A stretch of 64,000 nucleotides of DNA, taken from the NCBI RefSeq assembly GCF_014649875.1, contig NZ_BMTW01000018.1, positions 1 through 64,000 of the forward strand, written 5' to 3'. A model generated the notes under the pieces. That model made no database searches. It was not told the origin of the DNA and saw nothing but the letters and a program-made list of their open reading frames with translations. The DNA is from Streptomyces rubiginosohelvolus (GTDB taxonomy: Bacteria > Actinomycetota > Actinomycetes > Streptomycetales > Streptomycetaceae). A program made the position numbers and the translations under genes. Every line of letters starts with the position of its first letter. Positions within the stretch are counted from its first letter, which is position 1. Shown here in pieces: positions 25,165 to 33,917 of this stretch.

Positions 25165-25297
25165 GGCCTCAGTCTTTCCCATCGGACGAGGCCGACGGTC
25201 CGGGCCCCACGACAACGGCTCCCGGGCCGCCGGCACCGTTCGATCCGGTGCTCGGCGGCTCCGAAGAACGCGCGTCGGACGTAGAGGTACGCCTGGG

Positions 25298-25528
25298 TCA
25301 GCCGGTCACACCCAGCAGCGGTGCCCAGGCCTCCAGCGCCGGCTTCTCGGCGAGGTCGGCGAAGGCCACCTCGATCCCGTGGTCGCGACGCCAGGCGGCG
25401 GCCAGCGACATCAGGCGGACGGAGTCGAGACCGTAGTCGACGAGGTTCTCGTCCACGGGGATCTCCTCGGGGTCCTCGCCGAGGATGTCGGCGACATCGG
25501 CACGGAGCTGGTCGAGCGTGAGCGCCAC
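25298..25528 (-). CDS. Stand-alone aryl/peptidyl carrier protein for 2,3-dihydroxybenzoate
   Basis: A 76-aa carrier domain with the phosphopantetheine site GLDSVRLM (Ser about residue 36) and the helical pattern of ArCPs. In E. coli EntB and B. subtilis DhbB this domain is fused to the isochorismatase; here it is a separate gene immediately downstream of it. It should be loaded with DHB by DhbE and feed the NRPS. GTG 25528 is favoured by GGGAA about 10 nt upstream; GTG 25537, overlapping the isochorismatase stop (GTGA), would add three residues. Confidence 0.88.
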   Translation of the reverse strand: MALTLDQLRADVADILGEDPEEIPVDENLVDYGLDSVRLMSLAAAWRRDHGIEVAFADLAEKPALEAWAPLLGVTG

Positions 25529-25533
25529 GGCGG

Positions 25534-26166
25534 TCACTTCCCTTCGAAGACGGTCCGGGCGGTGGTGACGACGGCACACTTGCCCGCGGCCCACCGCAGC
25601 GCCATCGCATGGTCCTCGGCGGAGAAGTCCGCCACCGCGTCGGCCACCACGAACGCCTGGATGTCCTGCATCCAGGCGTCGCACGCGGTCATCAGCACAC
25701 CGATGTGGGCGTAGACACCGGTGATGACGATCTGGTCGCGGCCCTGCTCGCGCAGGCGCTCCAGCAGATCCGTGCGGACGAAGCCGCTGTACTTCCACTT
25801 GGTGAGGACCGTGTCGTCCGCGTCGGGCGCGACCTCGTCCGCGATGGCCGCCAGGTGCTCGTCGGCCGGCAGGCCGGGGCCCCAGAAGTCCTGCTGGAGA
25901 CCGCGTTCCTCCGCACCCTGGCCGCCGGGCTGCGCGGTGTAGAGCACCGGCACCCCGAGCCGCGCCGCGTCCTTCTTCAACTCGGCCACATGGGCCAGGA
26001 GTTCGGGAACGGGTGCGGCCTCGCGGTCGTATGCCGTCAGGAAGTAGTTCTGCAGATCGTGGACGAGGAGCACCGCGCGCGCCGGGTCGACGGTCCAGTC
26101 GACCCGGTTGGCGGGCAACGCGTCGGCGGTCGGCATGGGGTAGGGGACGATGGCGGGCAGAGCCAT
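25534..26166 (-). CDS. dhbB: Isochorismatase (2,3-dihydro-2,3-dihydroxybenzoate synthase)
   Basis: A 210-aa enzyme that hydrolyses the vinyl ether of isochorismate. The catalytic Asp lies in LLVHDLQNYF and the Lys/Tyr segment in LTKWKYSGF; TGVYAHIGVLMTACDAW is the conserved isochorismatase-hydrolase segment, with Ala-His where related cysteine hydrolases have Cys. It contains only the hydrolase part of EntB/DhbB; the carrier domain is the next gene. It forms one unit with dhbE, dhbC and dhbA upstream. Confidence 0.95.
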   Translation of the reverse strand: MALPAIVPYPMPTADALPANRVDWTVDPARAVLLVHDLQNYFLTAYDREAAPVPELLAHVAELKKDAARLGVPVLYTAQPGGQGAEERGLQQDFWGPGLPADEHLAAIADEVAPDADDTVLTKWKYSGFVRTDLLERLREQGRDQIVITGVYAHIGVLMTACDAWMQDIQAFVVADAVADFSAEDHAMALRWAAGKCAVVTTARTVFEGK

Positions 26167-26218
26167 GGTGGGGAGGGTTCCGTTCGGGGAGTCGTTCAGT
26201 GGGACGGGGACGGGATGG

Positions 26219-27856
26219 TTACGAAAGCGAGGACGACGGGGCCGTGCGGGCGGCGGCGTTGCGCAGGTCCTTCTTGGAGACCTTGCCCACGCCGGTCTGC
26301 GGGAACGCGTCGACGAACTCGACCCGGTCCGGCACCTTGTAGGCGGCCAGGCCCCGTTCGCGGACGAACCTCTTGACGGCCACCGCCTTCAGCGGGCCCG
26401 CGCCCGAGCGCAGGATCACGTACGCGCAGGTGCGTTCGCCCAGATACGGGTCCGGCTCGGCCACCACGTTGGCGTCGTGCACGGCGGGGTGGGCGAGGAT
26501 GTGGTTCTCGACCTCCTCGGCGGCGATCTTCTCGCCGCCCCGGTTGATCTGGTCCTTGGCGCGCCCCTCGACGACGATGTGCCCGCTCCCGGTGACCCGC
26601 ACGATGTCGCCGGTGCGGTAGAAGCCGTCCTCGGTGAAGGAACGGGCGTTGTGCTCGGGGGCGTTCCAGTAGCCCCGGATGGTGTACGGGCCCCGGGTCA
26701 GCAGGTGACCCGTCTCGCCCGGGGCCACCTCCTGGTCCTCGTCGTCGACGACGAGGATCTCGTCGTCGGGCGAGATGGGCCGGCCCTGGGTGGTGACGAT
26801 CGTCTCGACCGGGTCGTCGAGACGGGTGTAGTTGACCAGCCCCTCGGCCATGCCGAACACCTGCTGGAGCGTGCAGCCCAGCGCGGGCCGCACCCGGCGG
26901 GCCGCCTCCTCGCTGAACTTGGCGCCGCCCACGAGCAGCACGTCCAGGCTGCTGAGGTCGTGGGCGGTGCCGGGCGCGGCCTCGGTCCAGAGCAGGGCCA
27001 GCGGCGGCACGAGCCCGGTGATGGTGACGCCCTCGCGCTCGATCAGGGGGAACGCCACCTCGGGCGAAGGCCCGGGGCACAGCACCACACGGCCCCCGGC
27101 GTACAGCGTGCCGAGCGAACCGGGGGAGGAGAGCGGGAAGTTGTGCGCGGCGGGCAGCACGCACAGGTAGACGCTGTTCTCGTCGACCGCGCAGATCTCG
27201 TTGGACCCCCACAGCGAGTAGATGTAGTCGTCGTGGGTGCGCGGGATCAGCTTCGGGATGCCGGTGCTGCCGCCGGAGAGCTGGAGGAAGGCCAGGTCGT
27301 CCGGGCGGGGCCCGCCGTAGCCGACCGGCTCCTCGGCGACCTCGGACAGCGCCTCGAACTCGCCCGGGTCCCCCTGGGCGACGAACACATGGCGCAGCGT
27401 GCTCACATTGGCGTGGGTCTTCGACGCCAGTTCACGGTAGTCGTAGCCGCCGTGCTCGGCCGCGATGACGTACGCCACCGCCTCGGTGAACTCGCAGAAG
27501 TAGGTGATCTCGCTCTCGCGGTGCGCGGGCAGCGCGAAGACGGGCAGCGCGCCGATCCGGAACAGCGCGAAGATCACCTCGAAGAACTCGGCGATGTTGG
27601 GGAGTTGCACCACCACCTTGTCGCCCTTGACGATGCCCCGGGAGAGGAAGCCCGCCGCCAGCCGGTCGGCGCGCCGGTCGAGATCGGCGTACGTCCACCG
27701 GCTGCCCGCCACCGGGTCCACGATCGCGACCCGGTCCGGATGCTCCTCGGCGCGCTGTCGCAGCATCTCCCCGAAGGTCTCCCCGCGCCACCAGCCGGCC
27801 GCCCGGTACCGCTCGGCGAATTCGGCGGGCCAGGTGGGCGCCGCTTCCGTACTCAC
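26219..27856 (-). CDS. dhbE: 2,3-dihydroxybenzoate-AMP ligase
   Basis: A 545-aa stand-alone adenylation enzyme that activates DHB and loads it onto the aryl carrier protein. Core motifs: LQLSGGSTGIPKLIPRTHDD (P-loop, A3), FGMAEG (A5), YRTGD (A7), GRAKDQINRGGEKI (A8) and GKVSKKDLR at the A10 lysine. SGGSTG and FGMAEG, in place of TSGSTG and YGPTE, are typical of aryl-acid ligases such as EntE/DhbE. The GTG start overlaps the dhbC stop (GTGA). Confidence 0.96.
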   Translation of the reverse strand: MSTEAAPTWPAEFAERYRAAGWWRGETFGEMLRQRAEEHPDRVAIVDPVAGSRWTYADLDRRADRLAAGFLSRGIVKGDKVVVQLPNIAEFFEVIFALFRIGALPVFALPAHRESEITYFCEFTEAVAYVIAAEHGGYDYRELASKTHANVSTLRHVFVAQGDPGEFEALSEVAEEPVGYGGPRPDDLAFLQLSGGSTGIPKLIPRTHDDYIYSLWGSNEICAVDENSVYLCVLPAAHNFPLSSPGSLGTLYAGGRVVLCPGPSPEVAFPLIEREGVTITGLVPPLALLWTEAAPGTAHDLSSLDVLLVGGAKFSEEAARRVRPALGCTLQQVFGMAEGLVNYTRLDDPVETIVTTQGRPISPDDEILVVDDEDQEVAPGETGHLLTRGPYTIRGYWNAPEHNARSFTEDGFYRTGDIVRVTGSGHIVVEGRAKDQINRGGEKIAAEEVENHILAHPAVHDANVVAEPDPYLGERTCAYVILRSGAGPLKAVAVKRFVRERGLAAYKVPDRVEFVDAFPQTGVGKVSKKDLRNAAARTAPSSSLS

Positions 27857-29058
27857 AGCTCGGCTCCCACGGCGCTCAGGAAGGTGCGGAACTTGGCCGC
27901 GGTCTCCGCGGTCTCCGCCTCGGGCTCGGAGGCGGCGACGACGCCCGCTCCGGCGTACAGGCGCAGGGTGCGCTCCTCGGCCTCGGCGCAGCGGATCGTG
28001 ACGACCCAGTCGCCGTCGCCCTCGGCGTTTCCCCAGCCGATCACGCCGGTGAAGAAGTCCCGGTCGAACGGTTCGGTCTCCGCGATGACCTGACGGGCCG
28101 TCTGCGTCGGCGTGCCGCACACGGCGGGCGTCGGGTGCAGCGCGAGCGCCAGCTCCAGCGCCGAGGTGTCGGGGGAGCGCAGGGTGCCGGTGACCGTGGT
28201 GGACAGGTGCCACATGGTGGCGGTGCGGATGAGCGTCGGCCGGGCCGGGACGGTCAGTTCCGTGCAGTGCGCCGCGAGCGCCTGGTGGACGGCGTCGACG
28301 ACGACGGCGTGCTCGTGGAGATCCTTGGCCGACTCCAGCAGCGTCGCCGCCCGGCGCACGTCCTCGGCCAGGTCGGCGCTGCGCGGGGTCGAGCCGGCCA
28401 GCGGGTTGGCGACGACCTGCTTCCCATGGCGGGAGACGAGCAGCTCGGGGCTGGCGCCGATGAGGGTGCGCCCGGGGCCGGTCGGCAGGGCGAACGTGTA
28501 ACCGGAGGGGTCGCGGCGGGCGAGGCGCTGGAGCATCGCGGGCAGGTCGACCGGGGCGTCGGAGGTGAGTTCGAGGGTGCGGGCCAGGACGACCTTGCTG
28601 AACTCGCCGCGCCACATGCGTTCCACGGCGGCGGCGACGCCCTTGCCGTAGATCTCCGGCTCGGGCACCTGGCGTATCTCCCAGGTCCCGGCGGTGGGCG
28701 CGGTGGCCGGCAGGGCGATGAGCGGGTCGGAGGCGAGCGCGGGCGCGGTGCGCACCGACTCCGGGACGCTCAGGGCGGCCGGGGCGGTGTGGTCGAAGGG
28801 GATGGCGCCGATGACCACCGGTGATTCCTGGCCGGCGGCGGCCGCCGCGGCGAGCGTGGCGTCCACTCGCGCGGTCAACGGTCTCTCGTCGTGCGGGACA
28901 TGGCGTCCCGGTCCCCGTGCGAGCAGCGTGCGTCCGGGAGTGGCGAGAAAGTGGTCGCCCGGTGCGTAGGCGTCCAGAAGCGAGGTGGCCGCTCCTACGG
29001 CCGGGTGGGCCGGATCGGCCGGGGCGGTGTGCGTGGCGACCTGGGATGCCGTCGGCAC
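27853..29058 (-). CDS. dhbC: Isochorismate synthase
   Basis: A 401-aa chorismate-utilising enzyme that makes isochorismate, the first step to DHB. Conserved segments of the ADC synthase/MenF/EntC family are visible: KVVLARTLEL, LIGASPELLVSRHG, NPLAGSTPR, SAKDLHEHAVVV, HPTPAVCGTP and the C-terminal YAGAGVV. GTG 29058 is chosen because GGAG lies 6 nt upstream and it gives the usual length of about 400; the longer open frame upstream runs into dhbA. Confidence 0.94.
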   Translation of the reverse strand: MPTASQVATHTAPADPAHPAVGAATSLLDAYAPGDHFLATPGRTLLARGPGRHVPHDERPLTARVDATLAAAAAAGQESPVVIGAIPFDHTAPAALSVPESVRTAPALASDPLIALPATAPTAGTWEIRQVPEPEIYGKGVAAAVERMWRGEFSKVVLARTLELTSDAPVDLPAMLQRLARRDPSGYTFALPTGPGRTLIGASPELLVSRHGKQVVANPLAGSTPRSADLAEDVRRAATLLESAKDLHEHAVVVDAVHQALAAHCTELTVPARPTLIRTATMWHLSTTVTGTLRSPDTSALELALALHPTPAVCGTPTQTARQVIAETEPFDRDFFTGVIGWGNAEGDGDWVVTIRCAEAEERTLRLYAGAGVVAASEPEAETAETAAKFRTFLSAVGAEL

Positions 29059-29143
29059 GGGGACTCCATTCTCGATGGTCCCGTCAGCGGGTGCGGGGGG
29101 CTGGATGGGAGGTGAAGGAAGGGAAGGCGGGGCGGTCGGGCGG

Positions 29144-29974
29144 TCAGCGAAGGGTCGCGCCGCCGTCGACGTACAGCTCCTGCATGGTGATGTGGCGGGC
29201 GCGGTCCGAGGCGAGGAACGCCACCGTCTCCGCGATGTCCTCGGGGTCGGCGATCCGGCCCAGGGGAATGCCGGTGCGGTACGTGGCGGGGTCCCCGTCG
29301 ATGACGCGCTGTTCGGCGCCCGGGTCGGTCCAGAGCGCGCGTTGCATCGGTGTGTCGGTGGAGCCGGGCGCGACGACGTTGCAGCGGACGCCGCTGCCGG
29401 CGAGTTCGAGCCCCAGACACTTGGTGAACATGGCGGCGGCCGCCTTGGAGGCGGCGTAGGCGGCCATGCCGGTGCGCGGGATCCCGGCGGCGTTGGAGCC
29501 GACGGTGACGACCGCGCCGGATCCGCGGGCCGCCATGAGCGGGGCGACGGCCTGGGAGACATGGAAGACGCCGGTGGCGTTCACCGCGAAGGTGTCCGCC
29601 CAGTCCTGCGCGGAGAGCACGGCGGCCGGGCCGGTGCGCAGGATGCCCGCCACGTTCACCAGGACGTCGACCGGGCCGAGTTGGCGCTCGACGCGGGCCA
29701 CGGTGCTCTCCACCGAGCCGCGGTCGGTGACGTCCATCACATACGGGTCCAGACTGCCTGCCGAACGCTCGCCATGGGGCAGTTTCTCCTGCGTCCTGGT
29801 CCACTCGGCGGCTGTCGCCTCGATGCCGTGCAGGGCGCGATCGGTGGCGGCCACGCGGGCGCCGAGGGTGGCGAGCAGGTCGGCGACTGCCGCGCCGATG
29901 CCTTGTGCGGCACCGGTGACCAGAGCAGTGCGGCCGATGAAGTCGCCGCTTCTGCCCGGTATGTGCTCAGGCAT
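29144..29974 (-). CDS. dhbA: 2,3-dihydro-2,3-dihydroxybenzoate dehydrogenase
   Basis: A 276-aa short-chain dehydrogenase. Motifs: cofactor loop TGAAQGIG (about residues 20-27), NVAG, catalytic Ser (VGSNAAG) and YAASK (Tyr-x-x-x-Lys), then PGSTDTPMQ, a conserved element in EntA/DhbA. It oxidises the dihydrodiol to DHB with NAD+. The ATG at 29974 has a strong GGAGGAGG 6 nt upstream. It is the first gene of dhbACEB-ArCP and lies under the iron box at 29994-30012. Confidence 0.95.
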   Translation of the reverse strand: MPEHIPGRSGDFIGRTALVTGAAQGIGAAVADLLATLGARVAATDRALHGIEATAAEWTRTQEKLPHGERSAGSLDPYVMDVTDRGSVESTVARVERQLGPVDVLVNVAGILRTGPAAVLSAQDWADTFAVNATGVFHVSQAVAPLMAARGSGAVVTVGSNAAGIPRTGMAAYAASKAAAAMFTKCLGLELAGSGVRCNVVAPGSTDTPMQRALWTDPGAEQRVIDGDPATYRTGIPLGRIADPEDIAETVAFLASDRARHITMQELYVDGGATLR

Positions 29975-29993
29975 GAGCAACCTCCTCCAGGTG

Positions 29994-30012
29994 TTAGGTA
30001 AGGGTAACCTAA
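29994..30012. promoter_or_regulatory. Iron box upstream of dhbA
   Basis: TTAGGTAAGGGTAACCTAA is 17/19 identical to the IdeR/DmdR1/DtxR consensus TTAGGTTAGGCTAACCTAA and is nearly palindromic. It sits 20 bp before the dhbA start, where a repressor would block the promoter when iron is plentiful. Confidence 0.93.
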
Positions 30013-30055
30013 ATTGAACCGACCGCCCAGAAGGGGTCGAGCCGTCGATATCTAC

Positions 30056-30074
30056 TTAGGCTAGCCTCACCTTA
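30056..30074. promoter_or_regulatory. Iron box overlapping the permease start codon
   Basis: TTAGGCTAGCCTCACCTTA matches 15/19 of the iron-box consensus. Its last base is the A of the assigned ATG at 30074, implying either a leaderless transcript or a true start further downstream. Confidence 0.8.
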
Positions 30075-32461
30075 TGCAAACGCCGCGCACGGGGACCACG
30101 GCCTCGGCTCCCGAACATGACTCCTCGACCGTTCAGTTGGACGGAGGCGAAGCCGACCGGACCACGGAGGCCGCCTCCGCCGGACACGGGGAAGCATCTC
30201 CGGGAACCGAAAAGGGAACAAAGCCGGAAACCGGACAGCCCTCGGGGCACCTGCCTGTTCCCGAAGACGCCGCCACGCCTGACGGCTCCCGCGCCACGGC
30301 CGACCCGCGGCGGCGCACCGTGGTGGTGGCCGTCGCCGGACTGGCCTTCGCCGTCCTGCTGTTGACGGGCCTCTCCCTCTCGATCGGCGCGGGCGAGGTC
30401 GGCCCCGGCGGCGTCCTGGATTACCTCCTCGGCCGGGACGGCGCGCGTGACAACGCCCGTCTCTCCCTCGTCGTCGGCGATCTGCGCCTGCCGCGCACCT
30501 TCACCGCGCTGCTCGTCGGGGCCGCCCTCGGCGTCGCCGGGTGCCTCCTCCAGGCGGTCACCCGCAACCCGCTGGCCGAGACCGGACTCCTCGGCGTCAA
30601 CGCGGGCGCCTCGCTCGGCGTCGTCGCCGGCATCGCGCTGCTCGGCTTCGATTCCGGTTACGCCTACCTCGTCTGCGCGTTCGTCGGTGCGGTGGTCGCC
30701 AGCGGTCTCGTCCTCCTCATATCCGGAAGACGCGGCGGCGGCTCTCCCATGCGGCTGGTCCTTGCCGGCGCGGCGCTCGGCGCCACCTTCGGCGGGCTCA
30801 CCAGTGTCATCGTCGTCAACTCCGCGGAGACCTACGACAGATTCCGCTTCTGGGTCCTCGGCTCCCTCGCCGGGGTCGAGGGCTTCGGCGAACTCGGCCG
30901 CCTCGCCCCGGTCCTCGCCCTCGGCTTCGTCGTCGCCCTCCTCGTCGCCCGCCCGCTCTCCGCGCTGGCCCTCGGCGACGACCTGGCCCGCAGCCTCGGC
31001 CACCGGCCTCCCGTGATCCGTACGGTCGTCGCCATCGGCGTCACTCTGCTGACCGCGGCCGCCGTCGCGCTCGCCGGGCCGATCTCCTTCCTCGGCCTGC
31101 TCGCGGGTTTCCTCGCCCGCGCCCTCGCCGGCACCCGGCTCGCCGCCCGCATCCTGCTCGCCGGGCTCATCGGCGCCTGCGTCCTGACGGTTTCCGACAT
31201 CGCCGCCCGCGTGGTCTCGCGGCCTTTCGAAGCACCCGTCTCCGTCATCGTCGCCCTCATCGGCGCCCCCGTCCTCATCGCCATCGTCCGCTCCAAGCAG
31301 CTGGCCTCGATGGGCATGACGGAACCGGCCACCGAGGAACGCGCCCCCGACCGCCCCCGCCGCTTCCGGATCACCCTGCCCCGCCCGGCCCGCCGCACCC
31401 CGAAGGCCAAGACCCTGCGGGTCCGCCCGGCCGACACCCTCGTGCTGCGCCGCGGCCCGCTGTCCCTCCTCGTCACCCGGCGCGCCGCCCTGGCCGCCCT
31501 CGCCCTCGCAGGGGTCCTCCTGCTCGCCGTCGTCCTCTCCGCCTACGCGGGCCAGAGCGACATGGGCGTCGCCCGCACCTTCCGCGCGGTGTTCGGCCAG
31601 GGCGACCGCTTCGACGTGCTGCTCGTCCAGAAGTTCCGCCTCGGCCGCATCGTCGCCGGACTCACCGCCGGAGCCGCGCTCGGCCTGGCCGGGTGCCTCA
31701 CCCAGACCCTGGCCCGCAACCGCCTGGCCACCCCCGAGCTCCTCGGTGTCAACGACGGGGCCACCGCCGCCGTCCTGCTCTCCGTCACCCTCAGCGCCAC
31801 CGGATCCTTCGGCGCCTGGTGGGCCGGGCCGATCGGCGCACTGGTCGCCGTCATCGTCGTCACCACCGTCTCCGGCGGCCTCGGCCAGCGCGGCTACCGC
31901 GTCCTCGTCGTCGGCCTCGCCATGTCCGCCCTGGCCTCCGCCATCACCCAGGTCGTCCTCTCCCGCCGGTCCCTCTCCTCCGCCAGTTCGCTGTACGTGT
32001 GGACCTCGGGCAGCCTCAACGGCCGCAGCTACTCCGTCGCCGTCCCCGTCCTCATCGGCCTCGCGGTACTCGTCCCGGTCAGCCTCGCCGTCGCCCGCCA
32101 CCTGGGTGTCCTGCGCTTCGACGACGCGACCGCCTCCTCGCTCGGCTCCGCCCCCGGCCGGGTCCGCGCCCTCGCCCTGCTCCTCGCCGTCGCCCTCGCG
32201 GGCCTCGCGGTCGGCATCTGCGGACCCGTCGGCTTCGTCGCACTCGCCTCCCCGGTCATCGCCTCCCGGCTCGCCGGACCCCTGCGCGTGCCGCTCGTCG
32301 GCTCGATGCTCACCGGAGCCGTCCTCGTCGTCGCCGCCGACACCCTCGGCCGCATCGTTTTCGATGGTGCCGAACTCCCCGTCGGCATCGTCACCACCGT
32401 CCTCGGCGGCCCCTTCCTGCTCTGGGTGCTGCTCGGCCGCTCGGCCGCCACCCGCGTGTAG
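30074..32461 (+). CDS. Fused FecCD-type ferric-siderophore ABC permease (two permease domains in one chain)
   Basis: A 795-aa membrane protein with two tandem FecCD domains (about residues 78-420 and 455-795), like E. coli FhuB, giving about 20 transmembrane helices. The duplicated BtuCD-family loop is easy to see: GCLLQAVTRNPLAETGLLGV in half 1 and GCLTQTLARNRLATPELLGV in half 2. It should import the iron-loaded siderophore with the lipoprotein at 44411 and ATPase at 45568. The first ~75 residues are hydrophilic and low-complexity; since the iron box touches the ATG, this start is uncertain. Confidence 0.93.
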   Translation: MQTPRTGTTASAPEHDSSTVQLDGGEADRTTEAASAGHGEASPGTEKGTKPETGQPSGHLPVPEDAATPDGSRATADPRRRTVVVAVAGLAFAVLLLTGLSLSIGAGEVGPGGVLDYLLGRDGARDNARLSLVVGDLRLPRTFTALLVGAALGVAGCLLQAVTRNPLAETGLLGVNAGASLGVVAGIALLGFDSGYAYLVCAFVGAVVASGLVLLISGRRGGGSPMRLVLAGAALGATFGGLTSVIVVNSAETYDRFRFWVLGSLAGVEGFGELGRLAPVLALGFVVALLVARPLSALALGDDLARSLGHRPPVIRTVVAIGVTLLTAAAVALAGPISFLGLLAGFLARALAGTRLAARILLAGLIGACVLTVSDIAARVVSRPFEAPVSVIVALIGAPVLIAIVRSKQLASMGMTEPATEERAPDRPRRFRITLPRPARRTPKAKTLRVRPADTLVLRRGPLSLLVTRRAALAALALAGVLLLAVVLSAYAGQSDMGVARTFRAVFGQGDRFDVLLVQKFRLGRIVAGLTAGAALGLAGCLTQTLARNRLATPELLGVNDGATAAVLLSVTLSATGSFGAWWAGPIGALVAVIVVTTVSGGLGQRGYRVLVVGLAMSALASAITQVVLSRRSLSSASSLYVWTSGSLNGRSYSVAVPVLIGLAVLVPVSLAVARHLGVLRFDDATASSLGSAPGRVRALALLLAVALAGLAVGICGPVGFVALASPVIASRLAGPLRVPLVGSMLTGAVLVVAADTLGRIVFDGAELPVGIVTTVLGGPFLLWVLLGRSAATRV

Positions 32462-32513
32462 TGGACCGCCACCCGCGTACCAGAAGCCCACGTACAGGAA
32501 GTACGAGACACCC

Positions 32514-33827
32514 ATGACCTACCCGCCGCGCAGGAACCCGCCGCCCCCGCCCGTATCCGAGGGACCGGCATCCACGGGGCCGATTTCCCCCGGACCGACC
32601 GAATCCGAGGCCACCGCCGTGCGAAGCCCCCTGCTGCGTACGCTCATCGCGGACGTCCGCGCCGAAAAGCCCGACGCCGAGGAGGCGTTCTGGCGGCACG
32701 CCGCCGCCACCGGCACCCCCCTCGTCGAACCCGACCCGGAGGGCGACCCGGACCACCGGCTCGTCACCTTCGTCCGCCGCGAGGACCCCGCGCGCCCCGC
32801 CACCCATGTCCTGGCCCTCGTCCACACGGTCACCGACAAGGACCGGCACGCGGGCGACCTCGCCCCGCACCTGATGGAACGGGTCGACGGCACCGGCGTA
32901 TGGGCGATCAGCCACCGGCTGCGCGCCGACCACCGCGCCTCGTACCAGTTCCACGCCACCGGGGGAACGCGCGAGGACGCCCTGCGCGCCGACCGGTCCT
33001 CCTGGCTCGGGGTCCTCGACCACGCCGAACCCGACCCGCTCAACGACCGCGCCCCGCTGCCCTCCCGGGACGGCCGCAACCCCGCCTCCGTCCTCGAACT
33101 CCCCGATGCCCCGCCTCAGTCACGCATCCGGCGGCGTGACGACGTGGACCGGGGGCGCACGCTCGACGCCGAGGTCGACGGCCGCCCGATCACCGTTCAC
33201 CTGCCGCCCGGCCACCGCCCGGACAGGGGCCCGTACGCGCTCGCCGTGCTCCTCGACGGCGAGATGTGGGGGCCGGTCCTCGGCGTCGGCGACATCCTCG
33301 ACAATCTGCACGCCGACGGGGATCTGCCGCCCACCGTTGCGATCCTGGTCGACACCATGGGCCGGCGCATGGACGACCTCGCGTGCAGCGCCCCGTTCGT
33401 CGACTGGCTCGCCGACACCCTGCTGCCGTGGGCCGAGCGGGAGTACGGGGCCGGGGCGGACGCCGCGCGGACCGTCGTCGCCGGACAGAGCGCGGGCGGC
33501 CTCACCGCGGCGTTCGCCGCCTTCCAGCGCCCCGACCGCTTCGGCCTCGCCCTCTCCCAGTCGGGTTCCTTCTGGTGGCCCGACGACGAGCGCGGCACCG
33601 AATGGCTCACCGGCCAGTACGCGTGGGCGGAGCGCAGGCCGGTGACCCTCCATCTGGAGGTCGGCCTCCAGGAGTGGATGCTCCTCCAGGAGAACCGCAG
33701 GCTCCGCAATGTGCTGCGCGCCCGCGGATACGACGTCCGCTACCGGGAGTTCAACGGCGGCCACGACTACGCCTGCTGGCGCGGCGGCCTCGCGGACGGG
33801 CTGGCCGCCCTGCTCGGCGAAGGCTGA
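32514..33827 (+). CDS. Enterochelin-esterase-like siderophore hydrolase (Fes family)
   Basis: A 437-aa predicted cytoplasmic serine hydrolase. An N-terminal Fes-type domain (about residues 40-195, FWRHAAATGTPLVEP) precedes an esterase D-like alpha/beta hydrolase domain with nucleophile motif GQSAGG (about 323-328) and catalytic His in GGHDYACWR near the C-terminus. In enterobactin systems Fes opens the trilactone after import to release iron. Its presence supports a cyclic, ester-linked catecholate product. It lies 52 bp after the permease and is probably in the same iron-regulated unit. Confidence 0.92.
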   Translation: MTYPPRRNPPPPPVSEGPASTGPISPGPTESEATAVRSPLLRTLIADVRAEKPDAEEAFWRHAAATGTPLVEPDPEGDPDHRLVTFVRREDPARPATHVLALVHTVTDKDRHAGDLAPHLMERVDGTGVWAISHRLRADHRASYQFHATGGTREDALRADRSSWLGVLDHAEPDPLNDRAPLPSRDGRNPASVLELPDAPPQSRIRRRDDVDRGRTLDAEVDGRPITVHLPPGHRPDRGPYALAVLLDGEMWGPVLGVGDILDNLHADGDLPPTVAILVDTMGRRMDDLACSAPFVDWLADTLLPWAEREYGAGADAARTVVAGQSAGGLTAAFAAFQRPDRFGLALSQSGSFWWPDDERGTEWLTGQYAWAERRPVTLHLEVGLQEWMLLQENRRLRNVLRARGYDVRYREFNGGHDYACWRGGLADGLAALLGEG

Positions 33828-33855
33828 GACGACGACGTGACCCCGCATCCCGACC

Positions 33856-33909
33856 ACGCGTGAGGGGCGGGCGGCATCCCCCTCCGGATGCCGCCCGCCC
33901 CTCACGCGT
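33856..33909. terminator. Very long bidirectional terminator hairpin
   Basis: A perfect 24-bp inverted repeat (33856-33879 with 33886-33909, 6-nt loop) lies between the convergent Fes-like gene and the MFS gene. Confidence 0.85.
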
Positions 33910-33917
33910 ATGCCCGC

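Noticed and set aside
30056..32515. Minus-strand open frame of 819 codons, extremely Glu/Asp/Gly-rich
   Set aside because: Mirror of the FecCD permease codons; no motif.
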